A DNA stretch of 64,000 nt from Bubalus kerabau. Taxonomy: Eukaryota; Chordata; Mammalia; Artiodactyla; Bovidae. How positions within the stretch are numbered: position 1 is the stretch's first letter; the number at the start of each line of letters is the position of its first letter. This document shows, in pieces, positions 1 through 14,000 of this stretch. The notes under the pieces were generated by a model, which ran no database searches, was not told the origin of the DNA, and saw only the letters and a list, made by a program, of their open reading frames with translations. The translations under genes were made by a program, and so were the position numbers. The stretch covers positions 156,803,697-156,867,696 of the forward strand of contig NC_073627.1 in the NCBI RefSeq assembly GCF_029407905.1, written 5' to 3'.

Positions 1-924
<924 letters not shown>

Positions 925-936
925 AGAATGCTCAAA

Positions 937-1065
937 GGGAAGGGAAGTCACTCAGTCATGTCCAACTCTTAGCGACCCCATGGACTGCAGCCTACCAGGC
1001 TCCTCCGTCCATGGGATTTTCCAGGCAAGAGTACTGGAGTGGGGTGCTATTGCCTTCTCTGAAAA
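937..1065 (-). mobile_element. Bov-type SINE (half-unit) inserted in BovB
   Basis: The reverse complement of the Bov-A unit is readable: cactcagtcatgtccaactc, then the block around catgggattttccaggcaag, and ending near gccttctctg. It is flanked by 10-bp duplications aatgctcaaa at 927-936 and 1066-1075. BovB sequence continues directly on the far side, so the SINE split BovB. Confidence 0.85.
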
Positions 1066-2348
1066 AATGCTCAAACTACCCCATAATTGCACTCATGTCA
1101 CACGCTAGTAAAGTAATGCTCAAAATTCTCCAAGCCAGGCTTCAGCAATACGTGAACCGTGAACTTCCAAATGTTCAAGCTGGTTTTAGTAAAGGCAGAG
1201 GAACCAGAGATCAAATTGCCAACATCCGCTGGATCATGGAAAAAGCAAGAGAGTTCCAGAAAAACATCTATTTCTGCTTTATTGACTATGCCAAAGCCTT
1301 TGCCTGTGTGGATCACAATAAACTGTGGAAAATTCTTCAAGAGATGGGAATACCAGACCACCTGACCTGCCTCTTGAGAAATCTGTATGCAGGTCAGGAA
1401 GCAACAGTTAGAACTGGACACGGAACAACAGACTGATTCCAAATCAGGAAAAGAGTACATCAAGGCTGTGTATTGTCACCGTGCTTATTTAACTTATATG
1501 CAGAGTACATCATGAGAAACACTGGGCTGGAAGAAATGCAAGCTGGAATCACGATTGCTGGGAGAAATATCAATAACTTCAGATATGCAGATGACACCAC
1601 CCTTATGGCAGAAAGTGAAGAACTAAATAACCTCTCAATGAAAGTGAAAGAGGAGAGTAAAAAAAGTTGGCTTAAAGCTCAACATTCAGATAACTAAGGT
1701 CATGGCTTCCGGTCCCATCACTTCATGGAAAATAGATGGGGAAACAGTGGCTGACTTTATTTTTTGGGGCTCCAAAATCACTGCAGATGGTTATTGCAGC
1801 CATGAAATTAAAAGATGCTTGTTCCTTGGAAGGAAAGTTATGACCAACCTAGATAGCATATTAAAAGCAGAGACATTATTTGTCAACAAAGGTCCATCTA
1901 GTCAAGGCTATGGTTTTTCCAGTAGTCAGATATGGATGTGAGAGTTGGACTATAAACAAAGCTGAGCACTGAAGAATTAATGCTTTTGAACTGTGGTGTT
2001 GGAGAAGACTCTTGAGAGTCCCTTGAACTGCAAGAAGATCCAACCAGTCCATCCTAAAGGAGATCGGTCTTGTGTGTTCACGGAAGGACTGATATTGAAG
2101 CTGAAATTCCAATACTTTTCCACCTGATTCGAAGAGCTGACTCATTTGAAAAGACCCTCATGTTTGGAAAGATTGGGGGCAGGAGGAGAAGGGGACGACA
2201 GAAGATGAGATGGTTGGATGGCAATACCGACTCAATGGATATGAGTTTGTGTGAACTGTGGGAATTGGTGATGGACAGGGAGGCCTGGCATGCTGTGGTT
2301 CTTGGGGTTGCAAAGAGTCAGACATGACTGAGTGACTGAACTGAACTA
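1066..2348 (+). mobile_element. BovB LINE, RT domain to 3' end (right piece of the copy starting at 1)
   Basis: It covers the BovB reverse transcriptase and C-terminal region and ends at the typical 3' tail cgactgaactgaactaaa-like sequence around 2330-2348. The RT catalytic box YADD is readable near 1585. The frame is broken into pieces at about 1011-1436, 1473-1697, 1702-1941 and 2070-2327 by stops and frameshifts, so no enzyme can be made. L1 sequence follows immediately at 2349. Confidence 0.92.
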
Positions 2349-4927
2349 AATTAGAAGGAATCATTAGCAGAATATCTAAAGCAGAACAAATCAGTGAGCT
2401 GGAAGATAAAATGGGGGAAATAGCTTCTGAAGAGTAGAATAAATTAAAAAGAATGAAAAAAACTGAGGAGTCTCAGAGACCTCTGGGACAATATCAAATG
2501 CACCAACATTCAAATTATAGGGGTCCCAGAAGAAGAAGAGGAAAAGAAAGGGTCTGAGAAATTTTTTGAAGAGATTATGGTTGAAATTTTCCCCAACATA
2601 GAAAAGGAAATAGTCAATCAAGTCCAAGGGGCACAAAGAGTCCCATACAGGATAAACCCAAGGAGAAATACACCAAGACACATACTAATCAAACTAATGA
2701 AGACTAAACACAAAGAAAGACTATTAAAAGCAGCAAGGCAAAAGCAACAGTGACATACAAGGGAAACCCCATATGTTTACCAGCTGATCTTTCAGCAGAA
2801 ACTCTGCAGGCCAGAAGGGAATGGCAGGGTATATTTAAAGCACTGAAAGGGAAAAATCTACAACCAAGATTACTGTACCAGTAAGGATCTCATTCAAAAT
2901 TGATGGAGAAATCAAAAGCTTTTCAGACAAGCAAAAGGTAAGAGAATTCAGAACCACCAAACCAGCTTTACAACGAATATTAAAAGGACTGATATAGTCA
3001 AGAAATACAAGAGAAGAAAAAGGATCTACAAAATCAACCCCAAACAATTAAGAAAATGGCAATAGGAACATATATATCAATAATTGCTCTAAGTGTAAAT
3101 GAATTAAATGCTCCAACCAGAAGACACAGACTGGGTGAATGGATAGAAAACAAGACCCATATACATGCTGTCTACAAGAAGCCCACTTCAGACCTCAAGA
3201 CACATACAGACTGAAAGTGAGAGGATGGAAAAATATATTCCATGCAAATGGGAAGCAAAAGAAAGCTGGAGTAGCAATCCTCATATCAGACAAAATAGAC
3301 CTTAAAATAAAGAAGATTACAAGAGATAAGGAAGGACACTACATAATGATCAAGGGATTAATCCAAGAGGAAGACATGACAATTGTAACTATGCACCCAA
3401 CAGAGGAGCACCTCGATAAATAAGACAAACACTAACAGATATAAAAGGAGAAATTGACAGTAACACAATAATAGTAGCAGACTTTAACACCCCACTGACA
3501 CCAATAGACAGATCATCAAAACAGAAAATTAATAAGGAAACACAAGTCTTAAATGATACATTAGATGAGATGGATCTCATTGATATCTTCAGGACATTCT
3601 ATCCAAATGCACAAGAATACACCTTCTCAAGTGCACATGGAACATTCTATAGGATAGACCACATTATGGGTCACAAAACAAACCTCAGTAAATTTAAGAA
3701 AATTGAAGTCATATCAAGCATCTTCTCCAACCACAATGCTATGAGACTAGATATCAATTACAAGAAAAAAAAAACTGTGAAAAACACAAAAACATAAAGA
3801 TTAAACAATACATTTCTAAATAACCAACAGATTACTGAAGAAATCAAAAGGGAAGTCAAAAAATTTCTAGAAACAAATGACAATGAAAACATGACAACTC
3901 AAAACCTATGGGATGCAGCAAAAGCAGTTCTAAGAGGGAACTTAATAGCAATACAATCCTACCTCAAGAAACAAGAAAAATATCGAATAGACAGTCTAAC
4001 TTCACAACTAAAACAACTGGGAAAAGAAGAACAAAAAAATCCCAAAATTAGTCGAAGGAGAAAAATCATAAAGATCCAAGCAGAAATAAATGAAAAAGAA
4101 ATGAAAGAAGCAATAGTAAAGATTTTAATAAAACTAAAAGCTGTTTCTTTGAGAAGATGAACAAAATTGACAAACCTTTAGCCAGACTCATCAAAAAAAA
4201 AGAGAGAAGAATCAAATCAACAAAATTATAAATGAAAAAGGAGAGGTTACAACAGACAATGCAGAAACACAAAGGATTATCAGAGACTATTATGAACAAC
4301 TCTATGACAATAAAATGGATAACCTGAAAGAAATGGATAGATTCTTAGAAAAGTTCAATCTTCTAAGACTGAACCAGAAAGAAATAGAAATTTCGAACAA
4401 CCTAATTACAAGCACTGAAATTGAACCTATGAACAAAAATCTCCCAAAAACAAAAGCCCAGGACCAGATGGCTTCATGGGAGAATTCTATCAAACATTTA
4501 GAGAAGAGGTAATGCCTATCCTTCTAAAACTCTTTCAAAAAATTGCAGAGGAAGGAACACTTCCAACTCATTCTACAAGGCCACCATCACCCTGATACCA
4601 AAACCAAAGACAACACAAAAAAAGAAAACTACAGGCCAATATCACTGATGAACATAGATGCAAAAATCCTCAACAAAATTTTAGCAAACAGAATTCAACA
4701 ACACATCAAAAAGCTCATACACCACAATCAAGTTGGGTTTATTTCAAGGATGCAAGGATTCTTCAATATATGAAAATCAGTCAATGTGATACACCATATT
4801 AACAAATTGAAGGATAAAAAACCATATGATCATCTCAATAGATGCAGAAAAAGCCTTTGACAAAATTCAGCACCCATTTATGATTAAAACTCTTCAAAAA
4901 ATGGGCATAGAAGGAACCTTCCTCAAC

Positions 4928-5030
4928 ATCAGATCAGATCAGTGACTCAGTCGTGTCCGACTCTTTGCGACCCCATGAATCGCAGCACGCCAGGCCTCCC
5001 TGTCCATCACCAACTCCCGGAGTTCACTGA
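4928..5030 (-). mobile_element. Short BovB 3'-tail (or ART2-like SINE) insertion
   Basis: About 100 bp matching the reverse complement of the BovB 3' end (cagatcagatcagtgactca, then aggcctccctgtccatcacc). It sits inside L1 ORF2, whose sequence resumes at gaaggccatatatg. It carries the TGATC-type tail. A BovB insertion truncated to about 100 bp and a tail-derived SINE cannot be told apart here. Confidence 0.8.
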
Positions 5031-6004
5031 GTGAAGGCCATATATGATAAGCCTACAGCAAACATTATTCTCAATGGTGAGAAACTGAAAGCATTCCCCC
5101 TAAGATCAGGAATAAGACAAGGGTGTCCACTTTCCCCACTATTACTCAACATAGTTCTGGAAGTTTTAGCTACAGCAAACAGAGAATTAAAAGAGATGAA
5201 AGGAATCCAGATCAGAAAAGAAGAAGTAAAGCTCTCACTGTTTGCAGATGACATGATACTTTGCATAGAAAACCCTGAAGATAATATCAGAAAGTTACTA
5301 GATCCAATCAGTGAATTTAGCAAAGTTGCAGGATACAAAATCAATTCAGAGAAATCACTTGCATTTCTATATACTAACAACGAAAAGTCAGAAAGAGAAA
5401 TTAAGGAATCAATCCCATTCACCATTGCAACAAATAGGATTAAATATCTAGGAATAAATTTATCTAAGGAAAAGAAAGAACTGTGCACAGAAAATTATAA
5501 GGCACTGATGAAAGAAATCAAAGATAACATAAACAGATGGAGAGATATTCCATGTTCCTGGGTAGGAAGAATCAATATTGTGAAAATGACTGTAGTATCA
5601 AAGGCAATCTACAGATTCAATGCAATCCCTATCAAATTACCAATAGCATTTTTCACAGAACTAGAACAAAAAAATTTCACAATTCATATGGAAACACAAA
5701 AGATCCCGAATAGTCAAAACAGTCTTGAGAAAGAAGAATGGAGCTGGAGGAATCATCCTGACTTCAGATTATACTACAGTGCTATGGTCATCAAGGCAGT
5801 ATGGTACTGACACAAAAACAGAAATATCGACCAATGGAACAAGATAGAAAGCCCAGAAATAAACCCATGCACCTATGGGTACCTTATTTTTGACAAAGGA
5901 GGCAAGAATATAAAATGGGGCAAAGACAGCCTCTTCAATAAATGGTGTTGGGAAAACTGGACAGCTATATGTAAAATAATGAAATTAGAACACTTCCTAA
6001 CACC

Positions 6005-6082
6005 ATCAGTTCTGTTCAGCTCAGTCATGTCCAACTCTTTGCGACCCATGGACTGCAGCACACCAGGCCTCCCTGTCCATCA
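6005..6082 (-). mobile_element. Ultra-short (78 bp) BovB 3'-tail insertion with target duplication
   Basis: Only the last ~75 bp of BovB in reverse orientation are present (cagctcagtcatgtccaact to ctccctgtccatcac). Nine-bp duplications cctaacacc at 5996-6004 and 6083-6091 flank it, so it is a real, extremely 5'-truncated retroinsertion in L1 ORF2. Confidence 0.82.
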
Positions 6083-7762
6083 CCTAACACCGTACACAAG
6101 ATAAACTCAAAATGGATTAAAGACCTAAATGTAAGACTAGAAACTATAAAACTCTTAGAGGAAAACATAGGCAGAATACTCGATTACATAAATCAAAGTA
6201 AGATCCTCTATGACCCACCTCCTAGAATAAAGCAAATAAAACCAAAAGTAAACAAGTGGGACCTGATTAAGCTTAAAAGCTTTTGCACAGCAAAGGGAAC
6301 TATAAGCAAGGTGAAAAGACAACCTTCAGAATGGGAGAAAACAATAGCAAATTAAACAACTGACAAAGGATTAATTTCCAAAATATACAAGCAGCTCATA
6401 CAACTCAATACCAGAAAAACAAACAACCTAATCAATAAGTGGGGAAAAGATCTAAACAGACATTTCTCCAAAGAAGACATACAGAAAGCTGACAAACACA
6501 GGAGAAGATGCTCAACATTGCTCATTATTAGAGAAATGCAAATCAAAACCGCAATGAGATATCACCTAACACCAGTCAGAATGGCCATCATCAAAAAGTC
6601 TACAAACAATAAATGCTGGAGAGGGTATGGAGAAAAGGGAACACTCTTGCACTGTTGGTGGGAATGTAAATTGATACAGCCACTATGGAAGACAGTATGG
6701 AGATTCCTTTAAAAACTAGGGATTTAACCAACATATGACCCAGCAATCCCACTCCTAGGCATATACCCTGAGGAAACCAAAATTGAAAGAGACACATGTA
6801 TCCCATTGTTCATTGCAGCACTATTTACAATAGCTATAACATGGAAGCAACTTTGATGTCCTTTGACAGATAAATGGATGAAGAAGCTGTGGTACATATA
6901 CACAATGGAATATTACTCGGCCATAAAAAGGAACACACTTGAGTCAGTTCTAATAAGGTGGATGAACCTAGAACCTATTATACAGAGTGAAGTAAGTCAC
7001 AAAGAGAAAGAGAAATGTAAAATTCTAACTCATATATATGGAATCTAGAAAAATAGTACTGAAAAATTTATTTACAGGGCAGCAATGGAGAAATAAACAT
7101 AGAGAATAGACTTACGGACATGGGGGTGGGGGGTGGGTGAGATATATGGAAAGAATAACACAGAAACTTACATTACCATATGTAAAATAGATAGCCAATA
7201 GGATTCTGCTGTATGTCTCAGGAAACTCAAACAGGGGCTCTGTATCAGACTAAAAGGGTGAGATGGGGTAAGAGATGGGAGGGAGGTTCAAAAGGGAGGG
7301 GATATATGTATACCTATGGCTGATTCATGTTGAGGTTTGACAGAAAACAACAAAATCCTGTAAAGCAATTATCCTTCAGTTAAAAAATAAATAAACATTT
7401 ATTAAAAAAAGAAAAAATAGTAAAATGCCTAGGAATAAATCTACCTAAGGAGGTAAAAGATATATGCTTAGAAAATTATAAGACACTGATGAGAGAAATT
7501 GAAGACATCACAAACAAATGGAAAGATATGCTGTACTTATAAATTAAGAGAATTAATATTTTTAAAATGACCATACTCCCCAAGGAAATCTGCAGACTCA
7601 TACATTCCTTATCAAAATACCAATTGTATTTTTCACAGAACTAGCAGAAATAATTCTAAAATTTGTTCAAACATACAAAAGACCTTGGATAAACATAACA
7701 TATTGAGACAGGAGAACAAAGCAGAATGTATCATGCTGCCTCAGTTTAGACTATTCTACAAA

Positions 7763-7912
7763 GCAAAAGGAGGAGTGGGCGCAAAGGATGAGATGGTTAG
7801 ATAGCACCACCAACCCAATGGATATGAATTTGAGCAAACTCCAGGAGACAGTGGAAGACAGAGGAGCTGGCTTGCTACAGTCCATGAGGTTGCAAAGAGT
7901 CAGACATGACAA
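7763..7912 (+). mobile_element. BovB 3' end, 150-bp truncated insertion
   Basis: The terminal BovB segment is readable (gatgagatggttagatagca, then tccatgaggttgcaaagagt). The L1 target sequence acaaagc is found on both sides (near 7756 and 7911), consistent with a short target duplication. It is diverged, so probably an old insertion. Confidence 0.75.
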
Positions 7913-8069
7913 CAAAGCTACTGTAATTGAAACAGTATGGCACTGGTGCAAAAACAGTACATTGACCAATGGGACAGACCAGAGCATCCAGAAATAAATC
8001 CACACTTATATGGCCAATTAATTTATGACAAAGGAGGCAAGAATATACAGTGGGGAAAAGATAGCCTCT

Positions 8070-8992
8070 GGTTCCAAATAGGAAAAGGAGTACGTCAAGG
8101 CTGTATATTGTCACCCTGTTTATGTAACTTATATGCAGAGTACATCATGAGAAACGCTGGACTGGAAGAAACACAAGCTGGAATCAAGATTGCTGGGAGA
8201 AATATCAATAACCTCAGATATGCAGATGACACCACCCTTATGGCAGAAAGTGAAGAGGAACTCAAAAGCCTCTTGATGAAAGTGAAAGTGGAGAGTGAAA
8301 AAGTTGGCTTAAAGCTCAACATTCAGAAAACGAAGATCATGGCATCCGGTCCATCATTTCATGGGAAATAGATGGGGAAACAGTGGAAACAGTGTCAGAC
8401 TTTATTTTTCTGGGCTCCAAAATCACTGCAGATGGTGACTGCAGCCATGAAATTAAAAGACGCTTAGTCCTTGGAAGGAAAGTTATGACCAACCTAGATA
8501 GCATATTCAAAAGCAGAGACATTACTTTGCCAACAAAGGTCCGTCTAGTCAAGGCTATGGTTTTTCCTGTATGCAAGTGAGAGTTGGACTGTGAAGAAGG
8601 CTGAGCACCGAAGAATTGATGCTTTTGAACTATGGTGTTGGAGAAGACTCTTGAGAGTCCCTTGGACTGCAAGGAGATCCACCCAGTCAATTCTGAAGGA
8701 GATCAGCCCTGGGATTTCTTTGGAAGGAATGATGCTAAAGCTGAAACTCCAGTACTTTGGCCACCTCATGCGAAGAGTTGACTCATTGGAAAAGACTCTG
8801 ATGCTGGGAGGGATTGGGGGCAAGAGGAGAAGGGGATGACAGAGGATGAGATGGCTGGATGGCATCACTGACTCGATGGATGTGAGTCTGGGTGAACTCC
8901 GGGAGGTGGTGATGGACAGGGAGGCCTGGCGTGCTGCAATTCATGGGGTCGCAAAGAGTCAGACACGACTGAGCAACTGATCTGATTTGATC
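8070..8992 (+). mobile_element. BovB LINE, 5'-truncated, RT catalytic region to 3' end
   Basis: It starts in the RT domain ([14 protein letters not shown]), keeps the YADD box near 8218, and runs to the 3' end, which has the TGATC-type tail (ctgatctgatttgatc). It looks closer to consensus than most copies here, with long frames at 7937-8371, 8383-8580 and 8591-8839 separated by few lesions. It interrupts the older L1 at 8069/8993. Confidence 0.9.
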
Positions 8993-9100
8993 AGTAAACA
9001 TTGTTGGGAAAATGGACAGCTACATGCAAAAGAATCAAACTGGACTACTTTCACATGTGCACAAAATAAACATAGGATGGATTAAAGACTTAAATGCAAG

Positions 9101-9386
9101 GGCTTCCCTGGTGGTCCAGTGGTTAAGAATCCACCTGCCACTGCAGGGGACATGGGCTCAGTCCCTGGTTGGGAAGATTCCACATATCTTGGACCAACAA
9201 AGCCTGTGTGCCACAACTACTGAGCCTACACACCTAGAACTCATGCTCTGCAACAAAAGAAGCCTGCACACTACTACTAGAGAGCAGCCCCCACCTGCCA
9301 CAACCAGAGAAAACCCATGGGCAGCAGTGAAGACCCAGAGCAGTCAAAAATAAATAAATAAATCTTAAAAAAAAAAAAAAAAAGAA
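9101..9386 (+). mobile_element. CHR-type tRNA-Glu SINE with 17-bp target duplication
   Basis: The head ggcttccctggtggtccagt and the promoter-B-like stretch around ctcagtccctggttgggaag are present, followed by a degenerate body and an A-rich tail (taaataaataaatc then poly(A)). Duplications aaagacttaaatg(c/t)aag lie at 9084-9100 and 9387-9403 with one mismatch. It sits in the older L1. Confidence 0.88.
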
Positions 9387-10734
9387 AAAGACTTAAATGT
9401 AAGACCTGAAACCAAAGAATTCCTAGAAGAAAACATAGGCAGTATACTTATCAACATTGGTCTTAGTAATATTTTTTTGGATCTGTCTCCTCAGGCAAGG
9501 GGAAAAAAAGCAAAAATAAACAAATGTTCTTGCATCAAACTAAAAAGCATTTGCACAGGGAAAGAAAGTACAAACAAAATGAAAAGGCAGCTTAACAAAT
9601 GGGAAAAGATATTTGCAAATGATACCTCTGATAAGGGGTTAACATCCAAAATATTTAAATAACTGATACAACTCAACATCAAAAAAAAATCTCATTAAAA
9701 ATGGATAGAGGATGTGAATAAACATTTTTCCAGGGAAGAAGACATACAGATGACCAAAAGACATGAAAAGATGCTCATCACTGATCAGAGAAAAAATAAA
9801 TCAAAATCACAATGAAACCATGTTATACTTGTTAGAAAGGCTATCATAAAAAATACAATAACAAGTGTTGGTGAGGATGTGGAGAAAAGCAATGCTTGTG
9901 CCCTATTGGTGGGAATATAAGTGATACCATCTTTATGGAAAAAACTATGCAGTTTCCTCAAAAAATTAAAAATATAACCATCACATGATTCAGCAATTTC
10001 ACATCTGTGTATGTACCTAAAGGAAACAAAACATTAACTTGAAAAGATATATGTATCCCAATGTTCACCGAAGCATTATTTTCAACAGCCAAGGTATAGA
10101 AGCAACCTGTGTCCATCAAAAGATAAATGAATAAAAAAAGATCATGGTGCATATACAATGGAATATTACTCAGCCATAATTAAAAAAATGAAGTCTTGCT
10201 ATTTGGGACAGCATGGATGAATCCAGAGGCTATTATGCTATGTGAAATAAGTCAGACTGAGAAGGACAAATACCATATAATCTCATTTACATGTGGAATC
10301 TCAAAAACAAAGCGCAACAGACTCAAGCATACAGAGATCAAACTGACAGTTGACAGAGGGGAGGGTGTCAGGGGTAGGTAAAAAAAGTGAAGGGTATTTA
10401 GAGGTATGAACCTCCAGGTATAAAATAAAAAAGCAATCAAATGTACTATACAGCATATGGAATATGGTTAATATGGAAATAACTTTAAAAAACAAACAAA
10501 CATAAAAAGAACCCTTGAATAAAGAAGAAAATACTTGTTTTCTTTTGATGGTTTTCCTTATGCAAACCAGCAATAAAATGCTTCTATCCTTCATAGTCTG
10601 CTTTATTTCTGAAACAAAGAGGAAAGCTGAAAAAAATACCTTCAAGGTAACATGATAGATACAAAGATACAGGAAATAAGAAAATGGGAAAATATTGAAG
10701 AAAAATTTTTCATTGAACAATTTTTCCTCAGTGA

Positions 10735-11060
10735 TGAGTTCTCAAGAGTGACTTCAGTGGTGAAGACAGGGATGGGGGTAACACACTGTTCCCTGGGGCC
10801 TCGGGACTCACCATCCACCAGCCCACGCACCGTGTGAGCCTCACCAGCACCAGCCTCCTCTTGACTGTGCCCGGAGGGTAACTCTTGAGAAGATTTCCAG
10901 CCCCCTCCCTGCTCTTCTTCCAATGTGCTTAAGTTCAAAGTAGCCAATAATCCCTTCCTAGTGCCATGATTGCCCCTTCCAAGATCACCCACCATTCTCT
11001 CCTAGCCCATTTTCCTGCCAGCAGAGCTCAACCTGGCAATGGGTTGCCAGTCCTCCTTCT
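10735..11060 (+). mobile_element. 5' LTR-like copy of a degenerate ERV-like element
   Basis: The block from about 10777 to 11020 aligns by eye with 14458-14660 in the same orientation. Shared stretches include taacacactgttccct / taacacaactgttccct, the cacc..cagcaccagcctcc region, agttcaaagtagc and tctcct(a/g)gcc(c/t)attttcct. This copy holds about 60 extra bases after the cagcaccagcctcc region. Boundaries are approximate; no TG/CA ends or flanking duplication could be fixed. Confidence 0.55.
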
Positions 11061-14000
11061 CTGGGACCTGTGAGTGTAATACATCCTTAATTTCTATGCC
11101 TCTCCAAGTGTGACTTTCATGGCTGTGTAGAAGGGAGCCCCAAAGGACTTCAACTGAGGTGATCTGCCTCATTTACATAACTGGTGACAAGGACAAGATC
11201 ACTCTAAACATGGGCAGATGATCCCTTATTCCCCCGGAGATGCTCACTGCTTTCATGTGGCTTACTGATGGACCATACTGGCTGAACTGTACCATCTGGG
11301 AAAGCCGTCCACCCTGCTGGCCCTCTTTTGTCCCACTTTGCCCTATCTTACGTGGCTTCATCCAAACTCATTGAAACACCATCTCCTCCACTGACGCCCA
11401 CCAAAAACACCCAGACAGGCCCCGCACTTACTCAGACAGTCCATGTTTTGGAGACAATATATTCCACACCTGTCTATCTTGCTTTAATTCACTGATCAGA
11501 TTACTAGGAAGGCTGCCTCTTCCCACCAAGGCACCACAGGCTTTGGAACTAACACAGCAGACTACATAACAAGCTTTGCCACTGGCTGCCCAGGAACTGA
11601 TCACTGATTAGAAACACTGACCACATTTGATCACCCTCTCAGATGCCAATGAACTTCCACAAAAGACTGGGAGAGATGCCTGTGGCCTCAAAATTCCCCA
11701 CCTGGTTGCCAAACAACTTCCTTAGACAACAAATTTTTGGGACCCCAAGTTAATTGCTGCCAATGTTCAATTGGCTTGTGGTTATTGGACTTATTACATC
11801 TGGCTGGGATCCTAGGACTGCTGGCAGACCCAAAAGAGCTCTCTATGGCCAAATCCTGTAGCAACCAAATGGCCAAAAATACTCAAAATTGCACTCAAGA
11901 ATGGGCCAGCTGGGGATGCCAGACTGCAAAGGACCATTTCTCAGGCCCACACACCATCAAGCCTGGGAGGCTTGGAATGTATTATAAATGGCACCAATGG
12001 CACAGATGTTTGAGACCTACCAGGCAGAATATTGATCCAGAATACCAATTTTAACTGGTCAGAGAGTCTTTGGCCAGCTTGAACAACAATCCTGAATCCA
12101 TCCTCCACTAACCACTCAGTCTCTATTATACTGGCTGTAATGTTTATATGTCTATGGACTGTGTCACAACTATATCCAGACCCACTAAGTCAGCTGTCTA
12201 TGGACCAGAAGATTTATTCCCTGTGGATGAAATATCAAGTTCAGACACTAAGAGAAGCTGCCCAGGACTTGGCCCAAGATGCTCAAATGATCCCTAAGAG
12301 TTACTGAAAATTTGCATTTGCAACAGTTCACATGTTTATGGCAAGATTCTAGTAGAGGTCTCCAAGCTTCACTAGGTCACACTTCCACATGGGACCACAG
12401 GTTTCCATCAGTGGATAGCCACCTGGGAGGGACCCTCACTCTGAGGGTGGACTCCAGCTTCCATGCCACTGAAAAGGACAACACCACCCCCCACTTTAGA
12501 ACTGAATGTTACAGCCTTACCCACCTTCAACCTCTTGCCCACATGGGTCCATGCTGCTTTCCAACAACTCTACACTGGTTCCCCAATTCCTAGGTCATTG
12601 TCTTGATCTGTAAGATCTCCTGCGTTCTATTACTTTTTCCCCAAGATTACAAAATGCTTGACAGTGACCCCTGCATGGCCTCCACGGGCTCCACAGAACT
12701 GTGAGTCATAAACCCATGACAATAAGGCCATCCTGGAGTATATCAAGCCCCTATAGGACACAAAGTTGTGCCTGTTAAATACCACCAACATTCCTCACAT
12801 AATTCCTCCTTGCCTGCTTTCCAACCCCAACTGCTCCCATTCTTCTCTTTTTATGGGGCTGTTAGAAATGCCTCATGACTTTCGCTTCCTTATGATACTG
12901 ACCCGGAAGCCTCCCACCGTCAACCCTGTTATGCACCACACCTCCTCAGGCTCCCTGTCCTCCACAGCCACTTCCCCAAACACCACATCACCCACCTCCC
13001 TGCCAATCACAACTCCCCTTGGCATCTACCCAGAGCCTCCAGGATGTCAACCCCAAATGCAGACATGGCAGTACACATATCAACCTGATCTGATCATTGG
13101 GTCTGCCACACAGTAATATGTACCTGTGCCTAGAACATCGATGATCTTCCGTGTTTGGCCAGATGGTCTCAAGTTCTGGGACCACATGGCTTTCCTGGAG
13201 ATGTGAACATTTGGGAAAACTCAAGAGCCTCCAATAAAGCAAATCCAATGTCCAGGCACCTTTTATGTTTGTCCAGATTTCCACACAGTCTGGCCAAATG
13301 CTTCTGTTCTCCCAGGCTCCACACTTACCTCTACGTGGGTAAAACCTGGAAATTATGATCCCCTAGTTGATGTTTCCGTGAGACCAGATTGCAACACCAA
13401 GAAAATGCACAGCATCTGTTGTGCTTTCCTTTATGAATAACAGGAGCCTGTGTTTCATGTTCCATGGCATTGGGAATGTCGTTGACGGTTTACCCTATTG
13501 CAACATCTATACTTTCTTCAAAAAATCAGAGGGTCAGGCATCTGATCTCCATATGTCTATTAATAGTTTTGGCTGTAAATGGTGAAGGCAATTGCCCTGG
13601 GCACAGGCAAACGAAATCATATGATCTCAGCTAAACAACTGTCTGATGCCCTCACGGAACATGTTCAAAAAATATCCAGAACTTGTCTCTAATGCAGGAA
13701 ACCCAAGAACCTCTGGTCTAAGTGGTCACTGATAGTCCTTCAGCTCTTGATTAACTGCTGGAGAAGGATGGCAGGGTCCATGCCACTCAGAGACACTCTT
13801 GCATAAATGGCAACAATTCTAGCAAGGGCAGATACAACACCAACAACTTACAGAAGATGAAAAATTTCTCAACAAAACTAAGGTTTTGGACTTTCCTGGT
13901 GGTACAGAGGATAAGAATCTGCCTGCCAATGCAGGGGACATGGGTTCAGTCCTTGGTATGGGAAGATTCCACATGCCATAGGCAATCAAGCCCATGTGCC

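Larger units (their letters stand above)
2349..7410 (+). mobile_element. Ruminant L1 LINE, 5'-truncated, ORF1 remnant to poly(A) end
   Basis: It begins within ORF1 (coiled-coil/RRM region 2349-2760), passes an inter-ORF stretch, then ORF2 from about 3052. The endonuclease is readable at 3139-3800 (residues CCLQEAHFRPQDTYRLK, then KKAGVAILISDK). The RT runs through 4315-5810; its catalytic box is FADD at 5241-5252. The C-terminal part reaches about 6710 (cysteine-containing stretch HCWWECK). The 3' UTR carries a G-rich tract at 7122-7137 and ends in A-rich sequence near 7410. Many stops and frameshifts disable it. Two very short BovB-tail insertions at 4928-5030 and 6005-6082 interrupt it. Confidence 0.92.
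7411..10530 (+). mobile_element. Older L1 LINE, late ORF2 to 3' end, with four interruptions
   Basis: L1 pieces at 7411-7762, 7910-8069, 8993-9100 and 9404-10530 line up in order along one L1 (late RT, C-terminal region, 3' UTR). It is more diverged than the L1 at 2349-7410 and its 3' UTR is of a different type, ending in A-rich sequence near 10490-10530. Foreign blocks between the pieces are a BovB tail, a 923-bp BovB and a CHR SINE. No long frame is retained. Confidence 0.85.

Noticed and set aside
5031..5810. 259-aa RT-like frame as a possible domesticated reverse transcriptase
   Set aside because: It is the late RT part of a truncated L1 with broken upstream endonuclease and stops on both sides; no sign of constraint.
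7115..7140. G-rich tract in the L1 3' UTR as a new quadruplex
   Set aside because: G-rich 3' UTR tracts are an ordinary feature of L1, and only three separated G runs are present here.
7937..8371. 144-aa frame joining L1 to BovB RT
   Set aside because: It crosses the L1/BovB junction by chance; RT is truncated and both parents are dead elements.
12766..13116. 116-aa Ser/Thr/Pro-rich frame as a possible mucin-like or envelope protein
   Set aside because: Composition alone; flanking sequence is full of stops and no start, signal peptide or cysteine pattern supports a protein.
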